Shown in pieces: positions 24,428-27,946 of a DNA stretch of 27,946 nt. This DNA is from JANRLJ01 sp034437895 (lineage in GTDB: Bacteria; Chloroflexota; Anaerolineae; Aggregatilineales; Phototrophicaceae): contig DAOTTO010000303.1 in assembly GCA_034437895.1 (NCBI GenBank), positions 1 to 27,946 on the forward strand. Reading direction: 5' to 3'. A program made the position numbers and the translations under genes. The notes under the pieces are model-generated. The model was given only the letters and a program-made list of their open reading frames with translations. It had not been told where the DNA came from and ran no database searches. The stretch's first letter is position 1. Each line of letters starts with the position of its first letter.

Positions 24428-26521
24428 TCAACTTTCCCCCTCAATTGCATCGAGGGCGAGACGCATATCGCCGTGAATCAACACGTCAATCTGTTTGCGC
24501 TCATTAGCCGGGTCTTCTTCACAAAACAGATCATAAATCTCCCGCACTGCGTCGCCTTCTTCATTGACTAACACACGCAAGCTCTCAAAGTCGGGGTCAC
24601 GTTCTTCTAAACGGCTTTGTAGGAAGTTGTAGGTTTCGTTAAAAACTACACAATTAAAGCGGCTGGCGCGGCCTGCATCCCGTAAACCGTCGAGTATATC
24701 TTGTATATTGCTCCGTCCGAGAATGAACATCGCCGTCGGAGTCGGAATCGTTGTGACATTGGTTTGTGGCTCTGGCGACGGTGTAATGGTCGGCGTTGGG
24801 GTCACTGTTGCCGTTGGGGTCGAGGTCGAAGTAGGCGTTGGGGTCGGTGTGAGTGTATAGGTTGGGGTCGGTGACGCGGTGACTGTGGGTGAAGGTGTCA
24901 CCGTTAGCGAAGGAGTCACCGTCGGAGTCGGACTCGGTGTGAGTGTTGCGGTTGGGGTGTTGGTCGTGGTTGACGTGCTTGAAGGTGTCACCGTCGGCGT
25001 GGTCGTGGGGGTTGGGGTATTCGTCCACGAATCGGCGGTCAACGTTAAATCACTAAAAATGGTCGCTTGAATTTCCAGCGCATTTGCCGTCGCCGTACCA
25101 ATCGCGCTGATAGTTGAAGTCAGCCTGGCTTGCGCGGTTTCCGTCCGATTCGGAGTCGAAGTCGGTGTAAGTGTTAGCGTCGCGGTAGATGTTTCCGTCA
25201 GCGTTACCGTTGGTGTCGAAGTCTCGGTGAGTGTTGCGGTTGACGTTGGAGTCTCAGTGGGTGTTACAGTTGACGTTGGGGTCCCGGTCGGTGTCAGAGT
25301 GGCGCTCGGTGAGGCTTCATTACTAACCATACTGCCCTCTCCGCTGACTTGTGCCGTCCCATCCGGCGCAAGCGTGCTACTGCCAGCTCCCCCAATAGCG
25401 ATATTGGTCGCATCAGCCTCGCCAGTGTTATTTCTATTCGCCAAAAACAAAACAGCGAAGAACAGCAAAACAATCACAAGCGCCATCAGTGGCATCAGAC
25501 GAGTACGCCTAGGAGATTTTTGTGAAAAAACAGGACGCGGAATAGCAACCGGATTAAAGGTCGGATCGCGCTCAATCGGCATGGCTTCACTGCTAAAAAT
25601 TTTATCGCTAGATTGCGGGGTCGGCTCAACAGAGCCATCAGGCCGCTGCTGCCTGACCGCCGTAATCACAATATCGAGGTCTTCGTAGCCTTTAATGGCT
25701 TTCTCGTAGGCCTCAACAAAATCTTTGGCATTGGGATAACGCTGATCTGGCTTTTTAGCCAACCCTTTCAGCAAGACCTCATCCAACGCTTTGGGCAAAG
25801 CCGGATTAACCTCGCTCGGCAGGGGCGGGTCTTTAATTAGATGTTGATTGATGATGACGAGGGGGTCTGTTCCTGTAAACGGCAGGCTGCCCGTCGTCAG
25901 CAAATAGGCGATAACGGTAAATGAGTATAAATCCGACAGATGATCGAGCAATTCGATCTCGCCTCGTGCTTGTTCCGGCGACATATAATGCGGCGTACCC
26001 GGCATCTGCCCCACTATCGTCAGGCGGGTATGTTCCATCTCCAAAACACGCGCAATCCCAAAATCCGTCAGCGAAGCGTGGGTGTCATCCTTCATCAGGA
26101 TGTTACCAGGCTTGAGATCACGATGGACGATATTCTTGCCATGCGCGTAATCCAGCGCACTGCCGATTTGGGCCAAAAGACGGGCGCTCGCTTGCAGGTT
26201 AATGCGGGCGATGGCCTTTAAACGCTCAGAAAGGCTGCCTCCCGGCATATATTCCATCGCAATATAAGGGCGGTTTTGGTAACGCCCAAAAGCGATGTAT
26301 TCTACAATGTGGGGATGGCGCAAGCCCTTCATGATGACGGCTTCACGCTCAAAACGGAAAACGACCTCTTCATGCTCCAACCAATTGGACTGAAGAAGTT
26401 TTAGCGCAACCGAATTTCCCTCCGCGTCACGCGCTTTATAGACGACAGCCATGCCGCCAGCTTTAATGCGCTCCTCGATAAAGTAAGCGTCTATTTGTGC
26501 ATTTATTATAGGTTCGTCCAC
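24428..26521 (-). CDS. Membrane-anchored Ser/Thr protein kinase with Thr/Pro-rich outer linker
   Basis: 697 residues from a GTG start; an in-frame stop lies just upstream and GGTGA sits six bases before it. The Hanks-type kinase domain spans about 12-275: glycine loop AGGMAVVY (21-28), VALK lysine K41, HRDLKPGN (133-140, catalytic D135), DFG (153-155) and SPE (181-183). The first glycine of the loop is changed (IKAGG). A juxtamembrane segment with basic residues precedes one membrane span (about 343-361). Outside comes a very long Thr/Pro/Ser linker (about 395-595), interrupted by an Ala/Thr helical stretch (about 455-500, TATANALEIQAT), then a ~100-residue C-terminal domain with two cysteines (FNCVVF and LFCEED). 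The architecture suits a sensor reading the cell wall. It precedes the RHS gene on the same strand with 83 bases between them. Confidence 0.92.
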   Translation of the reverse strand: MDEPIINAQIDAYFIEERIKAGGMAVVYKARDAEGNSVALKLLQSNWLEHEEVVFRFEREAVIMKGLRHPHIVEYIAFGRYQNRPYIAMEYMPGGSLSERLKAIARINLQASARLLAQIGSALDYAHGKNIVHRDLKPGNILMKDDTHASLTDFGIARVLEMEHTRLTIVGQMPGTPHYMSPEQARGEIELLDHLSDLYSFTVIAYLLTTGSLPFTGTDPLVIINQHLIKDPPLPSEVNPALPKALDEVLLKGLAKKPDQRYPNAKDFVEAYEKAIKGYEDLDIVITAVRQQRPDGSVEPTPQSSDKIFSSEAMPIERDPTFNPVAIPRPVFSQKSPRRTRLMPLMALVIVLLFFAVLFLANRNNTGEADATNIAIGGAGSSTLAPDGTAQVSGEGSMVSNEASPSATLTPTGTPTSTVTPTETPTSTATLTETSTPTVTLTETSTATLTLTPTSTPNRTETAQARLTSTISAIGTATANALEIQATIFSDLTLTADSWTNTPTPTTTPTVTPSSTSTTTNTPTATLTPSPTPTVTPSLTVTPSPTVTASPTPTYTLTPTPTPTSTSTPTATVTPTPTITPSPEPQTNVTTIPTPTAMFILGRSNIQDILDGLRDAGRASRFNCVVFNETYNFLQSRLEERDPDFESLRVLVNEEGDAVREIYDLFCEEDPANERKQIDVLIHGDMRLALDAIEGES
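24730..25310 (-). repeat. Low-complexity Thr/Pro-coding DNA
   Basis: The plus strand is strongly G/T-rich, with units such as GGTCGGTGTGAGTG, GTTGGGGTCG and GGTGTCACCGTCGG repeating imperfectly in two blocks (about 24730-25020 and 25140-25310). Each unit encodes TPTxTPTP on the minus strand. The asymmetry makes spurious open frames on both strands. Confidence 0.8.
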
Positions 26522-26571
26522 GACACGTCACCAACGCTGCGTTAGAACAAAACAACATCTCCCTGCCGCAT

Positions 26572-26577
26572 ATTATA
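26572..26577 (-). promoter_or_regulatory. -10 element for the kinase gene
   Basis: The minus strand reads TATAAT here, about 50 bases before the GTG start. It is flanked by CCGC and GCGG (26567-26582), giving CCGC-N8-GCGG symmetry over the -10, which could be an operator. No convincing -35 is seen 16-18 bp upstream. Confidence 0.45.
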
Positions 26578-26582
26578 GCGGG

Positions 26583-26858
26583 TTTATTTTAGATAAACAT
26601 CTACCTTTCAGTACCTATTTGTAGGACTAAAGTTAAGATCACCTAACCAATAGGTTATTTTATTACTTTAAAGCGTTTTATATTTCGTAATAGGCATAAT
26701 TTTCTTCACAAAATTGATTTTAATTTTCTAATAAAATTTAAATCAATTAATTCTCAATTATTTATTGCTGATTTTGCGATAGGATAAAAGTATTGAATTT
26801 AAATTAAAAATAACTGTTTTAAATAAAAACAGACAATACTTCAACAAGGAAAACAACT
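26583..26858. other. AT-rich intergenic region before the sortase gene
   Basis: The gene-free stretch runs 26522-26858. The first 60 bases are the leader and promoter of the kinase gene. From about 26583 the sequence is markedly AT-rich, with long A/T runs (AATTTAAATTAAAAATAA near 26797) and no open frame of note. It could hold UP-like elements or a nucleoid-protein site. A possible -35 TTGCGA at 26774-26779 has only a poor -10 (TTAAAT, 26799-26804, spacer 19). Confidence 0.45.
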
Positions 26859-27380
26859 ATGTACCGCCCCATCGCAAAACTCATCGCCGTCCTCGCAGCC
26901 GCGTTTTTCTTTATCTCATTGAATATCCTGACCGCACATGCTGGCGGCAGTTTAAGCATCAGCATCCCGGCAATTGGCGTTGATGCCCCTATCGTCACTA
27001 TTGGCATTCGCACCTTCTCTGATGGCAGCGTCACTTGGGACACAACCAATCTCACGACGCAGGTCGGCTATTTGGATGGCACTTCTTGGTTTGGCGAGGG
27101 CGGCAACATCGTCCTCGGCGGACATTCCGAACTGGCAGAACGCGCTCCTGCTGTGTTTTATCGTCTGGATGAACTCGTTGTTGGCGATGAAATCATCATC
27201 AATACAGGTAATGGAGAACGCCGCTACACCATCACCCGCACATTTGATGTGGATGCTTCTGACCTCAGCATCGTCTACCCTACCAACCACGAACAACTTA
27301 CGATCATGACGTGTGACACCAGCTCCTATGTCAATGGTGCGTATACCCGCCGCACCGTTGTGATCGCTGTACCAGCATGA
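26859..27380 (+). CDS. Sortase-family transpeptidase
   Basis: 173 residues. ATG with AAGGA about nine bases upstream. Residues 1-28 form a signal peptide or anchor ending TAHA. The sortase barrel shows the entry SISIPAIGVDAPIV (33-46), the catalytic His in NIVLGGHSE (H89), the catalytic Cys in LTIMTCD (C152) and the Arg in YTRRTVV (R164 or R165). All three catalytic residues are therefore present. Class is uncertain; short size and the TIMTCD form resemble class D/E/F-like enzymes more than class A or B. Sortases join surface proteins to cell-wall or pilin acceptors at LPxTG-like signals; no such signal is seen in the proteins of this window. The gene stands alone and is followed by a terminator. 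Confidence 0.88.
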   Translation: MYRPIAKLIAVLAAAFFFISLNILTAHAGGSLSISIPAIGVDAPIVTIGIRTFSDGSVTWDTTNLTTQVGYLDGTSWFGEGGNIVLGGHSELAERAPAVFYRLDELVVGDEIIINTGNGERRYTITRTFDVDASDLSIVYPTNHEQLTIMTCDTSSYVNGAYTRRTVVIAVPA

Positions 27381-27406
27381 TCCAACGCCAACCGCAGCAA
27401 TGGATG

Positions 27407-27435
27407 AAGGGCGCATTATCTTTGCGCTCTTTTTT
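27407..27435 (+). terminator. Rho-independent terminator of the sortase gene
   Basis: AAGGGCGCA pairs with TGCGCTCTT (9 bp with one G-U pair) around a 7-base loop, followed by a T-run through 27435. It lies 27 bases after the sortase stop codon. Confidence 0.75.
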
Positions 27436-27489
27436 GCCGATAAAAAGCATTTTACATATTGAAAGCCTATTTAAGGGAAGAACTCTTTG

Positions 27490-27675
27490 ATGTCATTGAT
27501 TAACCACGTTTATAGCTTGATTGCACGTCTTGAACACATCGCAATCAAAGCACTAACGCAATGTTCGATTACCGTATCGCTGGTCAAAGAATCAGATTGT
27601 GAAAAACAGGATCGGGCATTGGCGAAATTTATGGTTAATTTTTTAAATGCCGTGCTGTACGCGCTTTTCATTTAG
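27490..27675 (+). CDS. Possible small protein of unknown function
   Basis: 61 residues from the ATG at 27490; an adjacent in-frame TTG at 27487 is less likely. AAGGGAAG (27473-27480) is a fair ribosome site with 9-11 base spacing. The product is mostly helical (SLINHVYSLIARLEHIAIKA) with a hydrophobic end (MVNFLNAVLYALFI) and a central charged part (KESDCEKQDRALAK). It could be a small membrane-associated peptide. No family is recognised. It starts 54 bases after the sortase terminator, so it would need its own promoter, which I do not see clearly. A chance ORF is possible. Confidence 0.35.
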   Translation: MSLINHVYSLIARLEHIAIKALTQCSITVSLVKESDCEKQDRALAKFMVNFLNAVLYALFI

Positions 27676-27850
27676 TCAGTAGCAGCATCAAGCAAACTAC
27701 CCTTATTCACCCCTCCCCTATTTGCGTCCCAACTGCGTAATCTTTTAGCAATACTCTCGTTATGTTCTCGCAAGAGTTCCGGCGCACTCTTACCTATGTT
27801 CCACCCCTACAACGCTCAACTTCAATAAATTTAGGACTTTCGCTCACGCA
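27676..27850 (-). repeat. Decayed repeat or gene-remnant candidate
   Basis: On the minus strand the frame from GTG at 27847 reads SESPKFIEVERCRGGT, then a TAG, then continues as VRVRRNSCENITRVLL and so on to another stop. A second frame is open for 44 codons (GKSAPELLREHNESIAKRLR) to a TAA at 27672. CTGCGTAA at 27733-27740 repeats the end motif of the element at 4704-4868. It may be a decayed mobile-element fragment or an intergenic repeat; neither frame is a confident gene. Confidence 0.25.
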
Positions 27851-27854
27851 TTTA

Positions 27855-27946
27855 CCCCACCCCTAAATCCCCTCCCCATTGCATGGAGAGGGGACTTCAA
27901 GATGCGTTTTTCTCCCCCTCTCCAAGTATTGGAGAGGGGGCCGGGG
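27855..27946 (-). repeat. GC-rich palindromic repeat, copy 2, cut by the window end
   Basis: This is the inverse of the repeat at 8-114. Shared blocks: CCCCACCCCTAAATCCCC (27855-27872), GAGAGGGGACTT (27886-27897) and CGTTTTTCTCCCC (27905-27917). One hairpin pairs CCCCTC (27869-27874) with GAGGGG (27888-27893), with CCAT-TGC-ATGG inside. Another has a perfect 12-bp stem, CCCCCTCTCCAA (27914-27925) with TTGGAGAGGGGG (27929-27940). Confidence 0.8.

Noticed and set aside
24730..25310. Repetitive DNA suggestive of a CRISPR or tandem array
   Set aside because: Units are short, imperfect and in frame with the kinase gene; no unique spacers separate identical repeats.
24654..25688. Several open frames on both strands over the Thr/Pro region
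   Set aside because: They are shadows of the biased kinase linker DNA, with low-complexity products and no start signals.

Overview
The window looks like a chromosomal segment of a Chloroflexota bacterium, probably Anaerolineae-like. This is an inference. It rests on a membrane-anchored Ser/Thr kinase with a very long Thr/Pro-rich outer linker, secreted SH3-like proteins with Thr/Pro/Ala linkers, a giant RHS/YD-repeat protein, a stand-alone sortase, and GC-rich palindromic intergenic repeats. No rRNA, tRNA, CRISPR array, phage gene or intact transposase gene was found.

Layout. (1) 1-4.6 kb: a palindromic repeat, a membrane-anchored helix-hairpin-helix protein (minus), an MFS exporter (plus) and a secreted two-SH3 protein (plus). 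(2) 4.57-4.92 kb: an intergenic region carrying a 165-bp mini-element with 9-bp terminal inverted repeats and four internal hairpins, then a strong terminator. (3) 4.9-15.7 kb: a surface-polysaccharide locus in two divergent arms. The minus arm has three glycosyltransferases (GT2, GT2, GT4). The plus arm is a seven-gene operon: Wzm-type permease, Wzt-type ATPase with a C-terminal glycan-binding domain, a class I methyltransferase, an FkbM methyltransferase, a methyltransferase-GT2 fusion, a second FkbM-like protein with a C-terminal extension, and a GT4. The shared intergenic region holds a palindromic CATTATAATG that reads TATAAT on both strands. (4) 15.7-26.5 kb, minus strand: a Ser/Thr kinase followed by a ~2880-residue RHS/YD-repeat surface protein, probably one transcription unit. 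The RHS gene ends in a 29-bp convergent overlap with the last glycosyltransferase gene. (5) 26.5-27.9 kb: an AT-rich stretch, a sortase with its terminator, a possible small ORF, repeat-like sequence, and a second copy of the first palindromic repeat in inverted orientation at the window edge.

How the genes may work together. The polysaccharide locus fits an ABC-transporter (Wzm/Wzt) pathway: glycosyltransferases build a chain, methyltransferases modify or cap it, and the Wzt C-terminal domain could recognise the finished end for export. Four methyltransferase domains in one export operon is the most coherent functional signal here. The kinase-RHS unit and the orphan sortase suggest a separate surface-protein module. 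The RHS protein is odd in carrying a hydrophobic hairpin inside its repeats and a ~305-residue tail after the RHS core with no visible immunity gene.
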